This document shows, one piece after another, positions 1 to 8,700 of a DNA stretch of 64,000 nt. This DNA comes from Bacteroidetes bacterium RIFCSPLOWO2_12_FULL_37_12 (GTDB lineage: Bacteria; Bacteroidota; Bacteroidia; 2-12-FULL-37-12): the NCBI GenBank assembly GCA_001769655.1, contig MEPC01000002.1, positions 62,001 to 126,000 on the forward strand. The letters run 5' to 3'. Below the pieces are notes generated by a model, which saw only the letters and a list, made by a program, of their open reading frames with translations, was not told the origin of the DNA and searched no databases. Every line of letters starts with the position of its first letter. Within the stretch, counting starts at the first letter, position 1. A program made the translations under genes and the position numbers.

Positions 1-378
1 AATTTCGAGGGCTTTTCCCAAACTGGTTCTCGCCGCATTTGTGGTTCTTACATTTGCTTTAGTTGCCGCTTTCATTCCTATATAACCGGCTAAAATGGAA
101 CAACCAGCCCCGCAAACAAATGAAAGAGCTACTAATGGGGATGAAATATTACTATCGGCTGAAACTGCTAATAAAATACTTACGCAAACGACAAAAACGG
201 ATAAAATTTTATACTCAGCTTTTAAAAAAGCCAGAGCACCTTCTGCTATATGCTCTGAAATTTTTTTCATTTTATCGGTACCGGCATCAAGATTAGATAT
301 CCAGCGTGAACGCCATACGACAAATAGCAAAGCTATTATGCCGAAGAATGGTAGAATGTATATAATATTTTGTGCCAT
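1..378 (-). CDS. hppA: Membrane-bound pyrophosphatase, N-terminal part (partial)
   Basis: Reading the minus strand from the ATG at 378 gives 126 residues with no stop before the window edge, so the gene continues to the left. The protein begins with a hydrophobic segment (residues 3-22) followed by NLDAGTDKMKKISEHIAEGA and later GYIGMKAATKANVRTTNAAR, which are the conserved opening of H+/Na+-translocating pyrophosphatases. The family couples pyrophosphate hydrolysis to cation pumping across the cytoplasmic membrane; the catalytic loops lie outside the window, so ion specificity cannot be judged. A TAAGTTTG box sits 22 bp upstream. Three further hydrophobic stretches are visible before the cut. 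Confidence 0.93.
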   Translation of the reverse strand, partial: MAQNIIYILPFFGIIALLFVVWRSRWISNLDAGTDKMKKISEHIAEGALAFLKAEYKILSVFVVCVSILLAVSADSNISSPLVALSFVCGAGCSILAGYIGMKAATKANVRTTNAARTSLGKALEI

Positions 379-400
379 GTTTATGTTATTTTTGGGGACG

Positions 401-408
401 CAAACTTA
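401..408 (-). promoter_or_regulatory. Candidate -7 box for the pyrophosphatase gene
   Basis: The minus strand reads TAAGTTTG, matching the Bacteroidota -7 consensus TAnnTTTG, 22 bp before the start codon. No TTTG was found at the expected -33 distance, so support is partial. Confidence 0.4.
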
Positions 409-510
409 CATGAAATTTTTTGAATTACATATTTACGTGATAAAAATTGTATCGGTGTATGGGTGTGCCGGAGTGTCGGAGTGAATAAACTGCATAATAC
501 CAGTATAAAC

Positions 511-1806
511 ATGAATTCTTATCAGGAAGCAGAAGAATTTCTTTTTAAACAACTCCCGATGTTTCACCGGATAGGTGGAGCCGCGTATAAAAATAATCTT
601 GATAACATAAAGAAACTTTCAGAATTTTTAGATAATCCCGAAAAAAAATTCAAGTCCATTCATGTAGCGGGAACCAACGGAAAAGGAAGCACTTGCCATT
701 TTCTAGCCAGCATTTTTCAGACAGCTGGATATAAAACGGGTTTATTTACATCACCGCATTTAAAATCATTCAGAGAAAGAATAAAAATTAATGGGATTCC
801 TATTGAAGAATCAGAAGTAGTAGAATTTGTTAATTTGTGTAAGTCAAATTTAGAAATACTCAAACCCTCTTTTTTCGAAATGACGACCGCATTGGCATTT
901 GATTATTTTGCAAAAAGCAAAGTGGACATTGCCATTATTGAAACTGGAATGGGAGGGCGGTTGGATTCCACTAATATAATCACTCCAATACTATCTGTTA
1001 TTACAAGTATTTCAATGGATCATACAGAATTTTTGGGAGACACACTGAAAAAAATTGCGAATGAAAAATCAGGAATAATCAAACAGGGTGTACCCGTTGT
1101 CATTTCGGTTTGTCAGAAAGAAACAGATGATGTGTTCAGTAGTGTAGCCGCTGAGAAGCATTGTGATATTTATTTTGCAGAAAAAAATTACAAAGTGGAA
1201 GCAGTGAGGGACGCTGAAGATGGGGTGATTGTTTATTTTTCAGTCAGAAAATTACCGGTATCACCTTTTACTTTTATTGAGACCCCTTTAACAGGAATTT
1301 ACCAGTCAAAAAACATTCCCGGTGTTTTGAAATCAGTTGAAATACTCAGCAAAATGGGTTTTTTTCTGAATAAGAGAGATGTTGAAAATGGATTTGCGCA
1401 AGTAATTAAAAATACTGCTTTTATGGGAAGATGGTACATGTTGCAAGAAAATCCATTAATAGTATGTGACGTGGCACACAACGAAGACGGAATAAATCAT
1501 TTAATGAATCAGGTTTCATTAATGAAGTTTACTAAATTGATTATTGTTTTAGGAATGGTAAAAGAAAAAGAAAGTCAAAAGATTTTGAAACTATTGCGTA
1601 AAGATGCGTTTTATATTTTTTGTGAAGCAAGTATTCCCCGTGCCAAGCCGGCAGAAGAGCTTGCCGAAGAAGCCAGAAGAGAAGGATTAAACGGCATTGT
1701 CGAAAAAAAACCTTCAGATGCTCTGAAATTAGCTAAAAGCAAAGCCGGCAGTGGTGATTTTATTTTGATAACCGGAAGCACCTTTGTGGTAGGGGAGGTG
1801 ATTTAA
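511..1806 (+). CDS. folC: Bifunctional folylpolyglutamate/dihydrofolate synthase
   Basis: This 431-residue Mur-ligase-fold enzyme adds glutamate to dihydropteroate (dihydrofolate synthase) and extends the glutamate tail of folates in the cytoplasm. The ATP P-loop GTNGKGS is at residues 54-60, the family HIGGAAYK-like segment precedes it (RIGGAAYKNNLDNI), and the SMDHTEFLGDT and EKSGIIKQG motifs of the central domain follow; VCDVAHNEDG marks the C-terminal domain. An in-frame ATG exists at 463, but it lies in a degenerate GTGT-rich repeat and adds 16 residues unlike the family, so I start at 511. It stands alone, divergent from the pyrophosphatase gene and convergent with the epimerase gene. 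Confidence 0.93.
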   Translation: MNSYQEAEEFLFKQLPMFHRIGGAAYKNNLDNIKKLSEFLDNPEKKFKSIHVAGTNGKGSTCHFLASIFQTAGYKTGLFTSPHLKSFRERIKINGIPIEESEVVEFVNLCKSNLEILKPSFFEMTTALAFDYFAKSKVDIAIIETGMGGRLDSTNIITPILSVITSISMDHTEFLGDTLKKIANEKSGIIKQGVPVVISVCQKETDDVFSSVAAEKHCDIYFAEKNYKVEAVRDAEDGVIVYFSVRKLPVSPFTFIETPLTGIYQSKNIPGVLKSVEILSKMGFFLNKRDVENGFAQVIKNTAFMGRWYMLQENPLIVCDVAHNEDGINHLMNQVSLMKFTKLIIVLGMVKEKESQKILKLLRKDAFYIFCEASIPRAKPAEELAEEARREGLNGIVEKKPSDALKLAKSKAGSGDFILITGSTFVVGEVI

Positions 1807-1894
1807 ACCTTTTACATTTTTCATTTTTTGTTAAGTGTTATATGTTTTTTTCTAAACCCTGAAATGTTTTGGTATAAAATCCAGTTTGGATATT

Positions 1895-2821
1895 TTAAAT
1901 CCTTCCTTTTGCTTTCTTTAAAATTCTAATTAGTGCGGTATCCAGGGTTGGATATTTATATTGATAGCCGGATTGCAAAATTCTTTCAGGTTTCACGCGG
2001 ATGCTATCCAATAAAATCTGTGACATCTCTCCGAACATTAAACGGAAAACGAATTTTGGAATTTTTGGCATGATCAGTGGTTTTTCCATAAAATACGCAA
2101 GCATACTTGTAAATTCATGATTGGTAACCGGCGCCGGTGCCACTGCATTATAAATTCCGCTCATAGTAGAATCTTCCATTGCCTTAATAACAATGTTGCA
2201 TAAATCATCAATATGAATCCAAGATATAAATTGTGAACCGGAACCAATAGGAGCTCCCAGCCAGTATTTTATAGGTTTTGCCATTTTAAAAAATGCCCCT
2301 CCACGTCCCGATAAAACAACGCCTATTCTTAACATAACAGTGCGAATGCCAAGTTCGTCCTGAATTCTTTTTACAGATGCCTCCCAATTTGAACAAAGTT
2401 CGGGAAGAAATCCATTACCCACCCCGCTATTTTCATCCAGCCAATCATCACCGTGGTCACCATAAATTCCCACAGCAGAAGCGGAAATCACCGCTTTTAT
2501 GTTTTGCCCATGAGCTTTAAGTTTTGTGTAAAGAATTTCGGAACTATCAAGCCGGCTTTCCACCAACAATCTTTTTTGGGTTTCAGACCATCGTTTCTCG
2601 CCGATATTTGCACCGGCAAGATGAACAATGTATTGTGTATTTTCAAAAGTGGATTTTTCAATTTCAGGCGCTTTCAGTTTCCACTGATAAACGCTCACAC
2701 CTTGTTTTTGATAACTACTTTTCCGGCTAAGGTAAGAAACGGAATAACTTTTATCCGCTAAAACTTTTGTAAGTTTTGAACCTACCAACCCTGTTCCGCC
2801 GGTGATTAAAACGTTGCGCAT
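1895..2821 (-). CDS. TIGR01777-type NAD(P)-dependent epimerase
   Basis: 308 residues. The nucleotide-binding glycine motif GGTGLVGS is at residues 8-15 and the SDR region ASAVGIYGD lies near residue 115. The last third carries the DUF1731-like ending (KFVFRLMFGEMSQILLDSIR, then a FPTLDTAL-like YPTLDTAL). This is the YfcH/SulA-like epimerase family, widespread and of poorly defined substrate; one proposed eukaryotic relative is SDR39U1. It is the last gene of the minus-strand block and is separated from the nitrilase gene by about 220 bp of TATACCCC-type repeats, so co-transcription is uncertain. Confidence 0.9.
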   Translation of the reverse strand: MRNVLITGGTGLVGSKLTKVLADKSYSVSYLSRKSSYQKQGVSVYQWKLKAPEIEKSTFENTQYIVHLAGANIGEKRWSETQKRLLVESRLDSSEILYTKLKAHGQNIKAVISASAVGIYGDHGDDWLDENSGVGNGFLPELCSNWEASVKRIQDELGIRTVMLRIGVVLSGRGGAFFKMAKPIKYWLGAPIGSGSQFISWIHIDDLCNIVIKAMEDSTMSGIYNAVAPAPVTNHEFTSMLAYFMEKPLIMPKIPKFVFRLMFGEMSQILLDSIRVKPERILQSGYQYKYPTLDTALIRILKKAKGRI

Positions 2822-2828
2822 ATACTAA

Positions 2829-2970
2829 AAGAAAAAGGGTATAAGGAAATAATGGAATAATGGAATAAGGGAAAAAGGGTATAGGGGTATAAGGGTATAA
2901 GGGTATAAGGGAAAATTGAAGTACAAATATTTTTCCCATATACCTTTATACCCCTATACCTTTATACCTG
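2829..2970. repeat. TATACCCC-type repeat island forming a long inverted repeat
   Basis: One arm is made of GGTATAAGG/GGGGTATA units (about 2834-2912), the other of TATACCTTTATACCCC units (about 2937-2970), with an A/T-rich loop between them. Transcribed on either strand it could fold as a long hairpin. Related islands lie near 24919, 39155-39344 and 57367. It fills the gap between the nitrilase and epimerase genes. Confidence 0.75.
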
Positions 2971-3045
2971 TTAATATCCGCAAACTCATTCTGCATGAAT
3001 AAAATAATGTGAATTACATTCCTGCGCCGCTAAATTAATATAAAT

Positions 3046-3831
3046 TTAACGTATGTCAAAATTATCAGCATCCCTGAATGCAGGAAAGGTATTTCTATAA
3101 CCCGTAATAAAGTTTTTATCAAGAGTTATAGTTTTTATAATTTCCTCGTGAGATGAATGAAATAATTCCTCTCCTTTAGGGTCCACTAACATGCTGTCTC
3201 CGGAATAATATATTTTGTTTCCATCTTCTCCTACTCTGTTGACGCCAATAACGTAACATTGATTTTCAACGGCTCTTGCCTGTAGCAACAATTTCCAATG
3301 AGAAGAACGTTTTTCAGGCCAGTTGGCTATAAATATCAGTAAATCGTATTTTTCTTTATTTCTGCACCAAACCGGAAAACGCAAATCATAACATATCAGT
3401 GGGCAAATTTTCCAGCCATTGAGTGTCACGGAAAGTTTTTCTTTTCCTGGAGTATATGTTTTCTCTTCTTTTGCCATTCTGAATAGATGTCTTTTATTGT
3501 ATGATTTAATTTTTCCATTGGGAGTTACCCACTGCAGGCGGTTATAATAGTTAGTATCTTCTTTTACAATGTGACTTCCGGTTAGGGTGGCGTTTAATTT
3601 TTTTGAATGTTCTTTTAGAAATGAAACTGTTTTACCCTGTTGCGATTCCCCAAGTAATTTTGCGTTCATTGTAAATCCTGTGCTAAACATTTCAGGTAGA
3701 ATAACGAGGTCGGTGGAATTTTTTGGAATAGTTCCAAGGAGTTGATTAAATCGATGGAGATTGGCATTTATGTCTTCCCAAACAAGTGAGGTTTGAATCA
3801 GTGTGACTTTCAGAAGGGGAGAGGTGGGCAT
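3046..3831 (-). CDS. Omega-amidase-type nitrilase (YafV/Nit2 family)
   Basis: 261 residues, a single carbon-nitrogen hydrolase domain. The catalytic triad is visible as E47 (LPEMFSTGF), K113 (YNKRHLF) and C147 (PLICYDLRFP). The TGF and KRHLF contexts match the YafV/Nit2 omega-amidase branch, which hydrolyses alpha-ketoglutaramate and alpha-ketosuccinamate, the products left when glutamine or asparagine donates its amino group. The gene immediately upstream on the same strand encodes a methionine-type aminotransferase, the expected partner, so a role in methionine salvage (with the amidase pulling the transamination forward) is a good inference. A cluster of palindromes separates the two genes. 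Confidence 0.9.
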   Translation of the reverse strand: MPTSPLLKVTLIQTSLVWEDINANLHRFNQLLGTIPKNSTDLVILPEMFSTGFTMNAKLLGESQQGKTVSFLKEHSKKLNATLTGSHIVKEDTNYYNRLQWVTPNGKIKSYNKRHLFRMAKEEKTYTPGKEKLSVTLNGWKICPLICYDLRFPVWCRNKEKYDLLIFIANWPEKRSSHWKLLLQARAVENQCYVIGVNRVGEDGNKIYYSGDSMLVDPKGEELFHSSHEEIIKTITLDKNFITGYRNTFPAFRDADNFDIR

Positions 3832-3851
3832 GTAGTAAAAAAATGATTAAA

Positions 3852-3971
3852 AGTGCCGTCGGCACGACTCATTTATGATTCGTTCCTACGGAACTCAATA
3901 TTATGTAGCCAGACGTTGTAACAACGGACTGAAGTCAGTTGTTACAATAGGATTAGTTCCTAAGGAACTCA
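3852..3971. repeat. Cluster of four short palindromes between nitrilase and aminotransferase genes
   Basis: In order: GTGCCGTCGGCAC (about 3853), GTTCCTACGGAAC (about 3882), TTGTAACAAC paired with GTTGTTACAA (about 3916 and 3938), and GTTCCTAAGGAAC (about 3956). Each could fold as a hairpin in the transcript. They look like REP-type intergenic elements and may act as terminators or stabilise mRNA. Confidence 0.7.
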
Positions 3972-4057
3972 AATGCAAAGATATATCCTTTCTAATATTA
4001 TTTGTAACACTTCAAGATAAGAATTAGCCATGAAAATTTTTCAAAATAACAACAACG

Positions 4058-5221
4058 CTATATCCCCCGGATCCTTTCCGCCGCCTTCTCTAGTGTCACC
4101 GCCTCTTTTGCAAAACAAAACCTCAGCATTTTGTAATCTGCCTTATCATGATAAAAAACAGAAACAGGTACCGAGGCAACACCGTAGTCCTTTGTGATAC
4201 GCATGGCAAAGTCAGTATCTTTTTCGTCTGTCAAACCATCAAAAGAAAGTAATTGAAAATAAGTTCCTTTGGCAGGTATAAATTTAAATTTTGAGTCATT
4301 AATCAATTTTACAAACAAGTCCCTTTTCTCTTCATAAAATTTGTGGAGACACAGGTAATTGTTTTTTTCTTCAATAAAATCATTCAACGCCCACTGGATA
4401 GGAGTATTGGTACAAAAAGTAATAAACTGATGAACTTTTCTGAATTCAACAGTTAGCTCTTTAGGTGCCAGGCAATATCCAATTTTCCAACCGGTTGTAT
4501 GATACGTTTTTCCAAACGAGAAAACCACAAAACTGCGCGCTCTTAACTCTGGATATTTACAAACGCTTTCATGCGGATGATTATCAAAAATAATGTGTTC
4601 ATAGACCTCATCACTCAAAATAAAAATGTTTTTATTTTCAGTAATTTTAATCAGTTGGAAAATATCTTCTTTTGAAAAAACTGTGCCGGTAGGATTATGA
4701 GGTGAATTTAAAATAATTAATTTTGTATTGGAAGTAATAACACGTTGGACTTGTTCCCAATCAATTTTATATAGCGGTGGCTTCAGACCAACATAAACAG
4801 GAATGCCACCGGAAAGTTGAATGGCTGGGATATATGAATCATAAGCCGGCTCCAGCACAATCACTTCATCGCCTTTATGCACTACTGCAGTAATGGCAGT
4901 ATATAATGCCTGCGTGCCACCGGCGGTAATCGTAATTTCATCTGCGGGATTATAAGTGGCACCATATAATTCATTTGTTTTAACAGCTATTTTTTCTCTA
5001 AGCGGAAGTAATCCTTGCATGGGAGCATATTGGTTCTTTCCCATGAGCATATACTTATTTACCAATGAAATTAATTTTTCAGAACAATTAAAATCCGGAA
5101 AACCCTGTGACAGGTTGATGGCACTATGCTGGTTTGCAAGTTCCGACATGACAGTAAATATAGTGGTGCCTGCGTGAGGTAGTTTGGAAGAAATAGGAGG
5201 GAAGGTTTTAATTGGGTGCAT
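4058..5221 (-). CDS. Methionine-type aminotransferase (class I/II PLP enzyme)
   Basis: 387 residues of fold-type I aminotransferase. Visible motifs: SQGFPDF near residue 38, NSPHNPTGT (172-180), SDEVYEHI (203-210) and the PLP-binding lysine K238 in SFGKTYHTTGW. The LSQGFPDF and GKTYHTTGWK context is typical of the YbdL/kynurenine-aminotransferase-like group, which uses glutamine with 2-oxo-4-methylthiobutanoate or aromatic oxo acids. The omega-amidase gene follows downstream on the same strand, supporting a glutamine-dependent transamination route such as the last step of methionine salvage. The TonB-like gene lies 10 bp upstream, so it is probably transcribed with it. Confidence 0.9.
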   Translation of the reverse strand: MHPIKTFPPISSKLPHAGTTIFTVMSELANQHSAINLSQGFPDFNCSEKLISLVNKYMLMGKNQYAPMQGLLPLREKIAVKTNELYGATYNPADEITITAGGTQALYTAITAVVHKGDEVIVLEPAYDSYIPAIQLSGGIPVYVGLKPPLYKIDWEQVQRVITSNTKLIILNSPHNPTGTVFSKEDIFQLIKITENKNIFILSDEVYEHIIFDNHPHESVCKYPELRARSFVVFSFGKTYHTTGWKIGYCLAPKELTVEFRKVHQFITFCTNTPIQWALNDFIEEKNNYLCLHKFYEEKRDLFVKLINDSKFKFIPAKGTYFQLLSFDGLTDEKDTDFAMRITKDYGVASVPVSVFYHDKADYKMLRFCFAKEAVTLEKAAERIRGI

Positions 5222-5231
5222 GGACTACGGA

Positions 5232-5621
5232 CTAAAACCTGAACGGTACATCAATACTTCTTTTTTCCGGTGCATATCCCGGGTTAAATTTAAGCAGTTT
5301 CACAATCCTTACTGCTTCTTCCCCACAGCCAAGCCCCAGATTTTGCAAGACCTTTACATCGCTTGTAGTTCCGTCAATGTTAACATTATAACTCACTTTA
5401 ACCACTCCCTTTAAACGGTTTGCTCTTGCCTTAGGAGGATACACAAGATTTCGTTTAAAAAACGCCTGCAAGGAATCGTTTCCGCCGGGATAAGAGAACG
5501 GCTCTTCGGGTTTGGAAATTGGTGTTTCCACTTTGTTGCTGTCTGTATTTTGAGATTCAGCATAGTAGGAATTTATTCCAAAGGTTAGAAAGGTAATAAT
5601 TGCAAAACGGAATAATTTCAT
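5232..5621 (-). CDS. Short TonB C-terminal-domain protein
   Basis: 129 residues with a hydrophobic N-terminus (1-22) ending in a likely signal cleavage region, then a low-complexity linker and a TonB C-terminal-like domain from about residue 50: YPPKARANRLKGVVKVSYNV, SDVKVLQNLGLGCGEEAVRI and a final VPFRF strand. TonB proteins transfer energy to outer-membrane receptors, but this one has no visible proline-rich spacer or matching ExbB/ExbD neighbour, so it may be a periplasmic domain protein of other function. A near-perfect Bacteroidota promoter precedes it. Confidence 0.82.
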   Translation of the reverse strand: MKLFRFAIITFLTFGINSYYAESQNTDSNKVETPISKPEEPFSYPGGNDSLQAFFKRNLVYPPKARANRLKGVVKVSYNVNIDGTTSDVKVLQNLGLGCGEEAVRIVKLLKFNPGYAPEKRSIDVPFRF

Positions 5622-5690
5622 GGTTGCAAGCGTGCAAATTTTTTTTTTCTTTTGTGAATAATATTTCTACAATTACCTTAATTGATAGTA

Positions 5691-5722
5691 CAAAGATACA
5701 AATTTTTTAATATACGAACAAA
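5691..5722 (-). promoter_or_regulatory. Promoter of Bacteroidota type (TTTG / TATCTTTG)
   Basis: On the minus strand TTTG (5722-5719) is followed after 20 bp by TATCTTTG (5698-5691), matching the -33/-7 consensus of the Bacteroidota primary sigma factor. It lies about 70 bp before the TonB-like gene and is the best promoter match in the window. Confidence 0.7.
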
Positions 5723-5743
5723 CTCAAATTTCCAAACCCCCTC

Positions 5744-8700
5744 TCAAAACAGCGCACTCACCTGAAATCTCCCAATATGCACCGGTGGAGCTCCCTCGGA
5801 TTTACGTCCCTCGTACTGCATGGAAAGATTTAGTCCGTTTAATATTTTTTGGTTTACCGATAATTCCCACTTCATATTATTCCCCGGTTGAAACCCTTCC
5901 AACATTTCATACGAAGAGGAAGTATTAAGTTCTCCAGTGTAGTTATAACGAACCCAGTTAATTTTTCCTTCTATGGCTTGTGATAAAACTTTTGAATACC
6001 TGAACTCTACTCCTGGTTCATGAGAAGTGGCTGTTTGTTTTATGCCGCTTGTAAACGTATTCTTTTTATCTTTGAATGTGTATAACAGGGAAATTCGCAA
6101 AAATTCTTCAATGGGAAATTCCATTCCTTCTTCAACGGAAAGACCCTTTATCAAATAATTTCTTCCTGTAAGATATTCAGAAATACTTTGTTTTTCGGAA
6201 ATTTTTACTGTTAGACGGTTATTGATAAAAGTAGCAGGAATCAACCTGTTCGAAAACATCCATTCCTTGCTTTTTCTTTCATCCATTCCATTCAACGACC
6301 AGATTTTTGAGATAGCGCCATTGATTCCGGCATCTAATCCCCATACCGGAGAATACCTGTTAAAACTTAATAAATTGTGAAAATTTTCATTCGTGCTGAG
6401 CAAAACGGTATCCGATGGAAATTTATAAAACGGATTGAATCGGGCGACGAAAGAAGGGTCGGTTCCTTTTCTTTCCCTTCGAAAAGAGCCGGTATTATTG
6501 AATTTAGATAAAAAGTTTTTCAACCCAGTGCCACTCCTCCAGTTTCCGGGAGGATTGATGGTAAGTCCGCTGTTTATAAGATTGGTATATACTTTCTGAT
6601 ATTCATTTGTGGGAAGAAAAATCTTAATATAATTTGCTTCTGAAGAAAATGCGGAAATTTCAAATTCATCTAATTCTTTTATGGAATTATTGTTACGGTC
6701 AGCAAGATAAATATGAGTGCCTTGCCCCATAGGGACTTCAATAAATCCGTATTCTTTTCGTAACTCTTGTCCTGTGCTTGTATTATATAACAAATCCGGG
6801 ATAAGCACTCCTTTCATTAGACGTCCATTCCATCCTAATTGTGCTAAAATATTTTCTGTAATGGGTTTATTCATTGATGAATCAGGAATTCTGGAAACAT
6901 AATAGGTTCCCATCAAATCAAACGTATGATTTTCCCCTGCCTTTGCCTTCATGTTGCCACTGAATGTCTCCGACTGGTCATGAAGGTTATATTTCCCAAT
7001 AACCGGAATAAAATTATCACGCATTAAGTATGCTCCCCTGTAATTTATTTTTAACGTATCTGAATTGGTGATATACGCTCCTTTCTCAATAAATTTTTTC
7101 GATAAAGAAATAAGAGAATCATTTTTTTCTGGTAAATGAATAAAATTGTTGTCAAAACGATAGTTGACTCCCGGAGTAAAAAACGGATATTCCCATTTCA
7201 GGTCACCAAATAATCTCTGCCAGTTGTTAGCGCGGTTTAGTTGTTTGTTGTTTAAATCAAAGACCTCACCGGTGACACTCACTCTTTTATATTGTGGATT
7301 CAGGTTAATTCTTTGTTGAATGGCATCAATCTCTGTTCCTTTATTTCTTTTTGAAAATGTGTAAAAAATTCCCTTTCCTTTTTTCCCGGTTAATCCGGTG
7401 CCACCTTCTATAAGATTATCCGTCGAAGGGATTATTGTTGAAGTAGAACCCCAGTCCCTTTCAAATTCCACTGCATCGAAGCGGTCAATGGAATTGAAAT
7501 TTTTACCTGTATGCCGAAACTTTAAGCGTAGTGGCACAGCTAAAAGAGGAGATGCACCATGCTTAGAGCCGACTGATGTGGTTACCTTCTCACCATCAAT
7601 GTAATGAGAATTTGTATCGCTTTTCCAAATTGAAATTCCTGTATTTACGTATTCTATGTTAAAAGCATTATCATTATCGTCTTCCGAATTTTTTTCTGAA
7701 AACCGGTTTTTATCTTTTTCGCTATAAGCAAACTCGCCGGATACATTCTGTTTTTCTGTCAACTGATAATTCATTCCTACCGTGGTCATGGCTGAACGCA
7801 CCGGGGGAATTAGAAGTACTACCGGCTCATAGTTACCAGAAGGGATACCACCAACGGGTTTTACCCATTTAAAAACTTTTCCATTGGCAAGTGTACGCAC
7901 TTGTATATAATTTCCACCGTTCACACCCATTTCCGAAAATTTAAGCTGGTATTTTGCAGAGTCCTTATTTACGGAGTAATAGAAAATCGTATAAATATTT
8001 CCCTCTGTAGTTTGGGTATCTTTTTGTGCATAAAGTATTTTATCTTCTGAAAATGCCACTGTATCAATAGCAGGAATTATCGCATTTTTCAAACTGTCAC
8101 CTGCATCCATCAATTTTCTGATTTCATAATCCTTCAAGGTTTGATTCACGGGTTGGTCAGGATTATCGCGTTCATCAAAATGCTGGACACTGTAACTAAA
8201 ACGATTCAGGTTTTGTTCGTGAGCAACAGAAAATAACGAGCGGGAATAATTTTTGTCGGAATATTCAAAGTCCACTGTTACCCTGCTGTATTGTGTGATG
8301 ATCACCCTGTTTGTAAATGTAATTTCCGATTGGTTATAATCTACAGTATAATCCCTGTCGTAACCCCGTTCAAGTAATTTCCCATCAAGCCAGACCTTCT
8401 CGGAACCGGAAAGTACGATGATAAATTTTTCGTTATTGGCTCCAAACAAACGATAAGGACCCTGAACGCCGTCAATCACCTGGAGGGCTTGCGATGTAAA
8501 TCTTCCTTTGGCTAATCCTCCTCCTGCCGAAGTAAAGATTTTATGTTTTTCATTTTTCAGAGAATCCCATTCTATAATACCTCCCTTGCTTTTTTTCCGG
8601 TATTGAAGAAATCCATTTCCGCGATTTTCAGAATAAATGTCACCGGCTGTAAGTTTTAAACCGTTTGTATGGGATAGTTCAATAAAAATTCTGTCAAATT

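Noticed and set aside
95-484. Open frame of 129 residues on the plus strand
   Set aside because: It lies opposite the pyrophosphatase gene, whose minus-strand translation matches conserved motifs, so this frame is a shadow.
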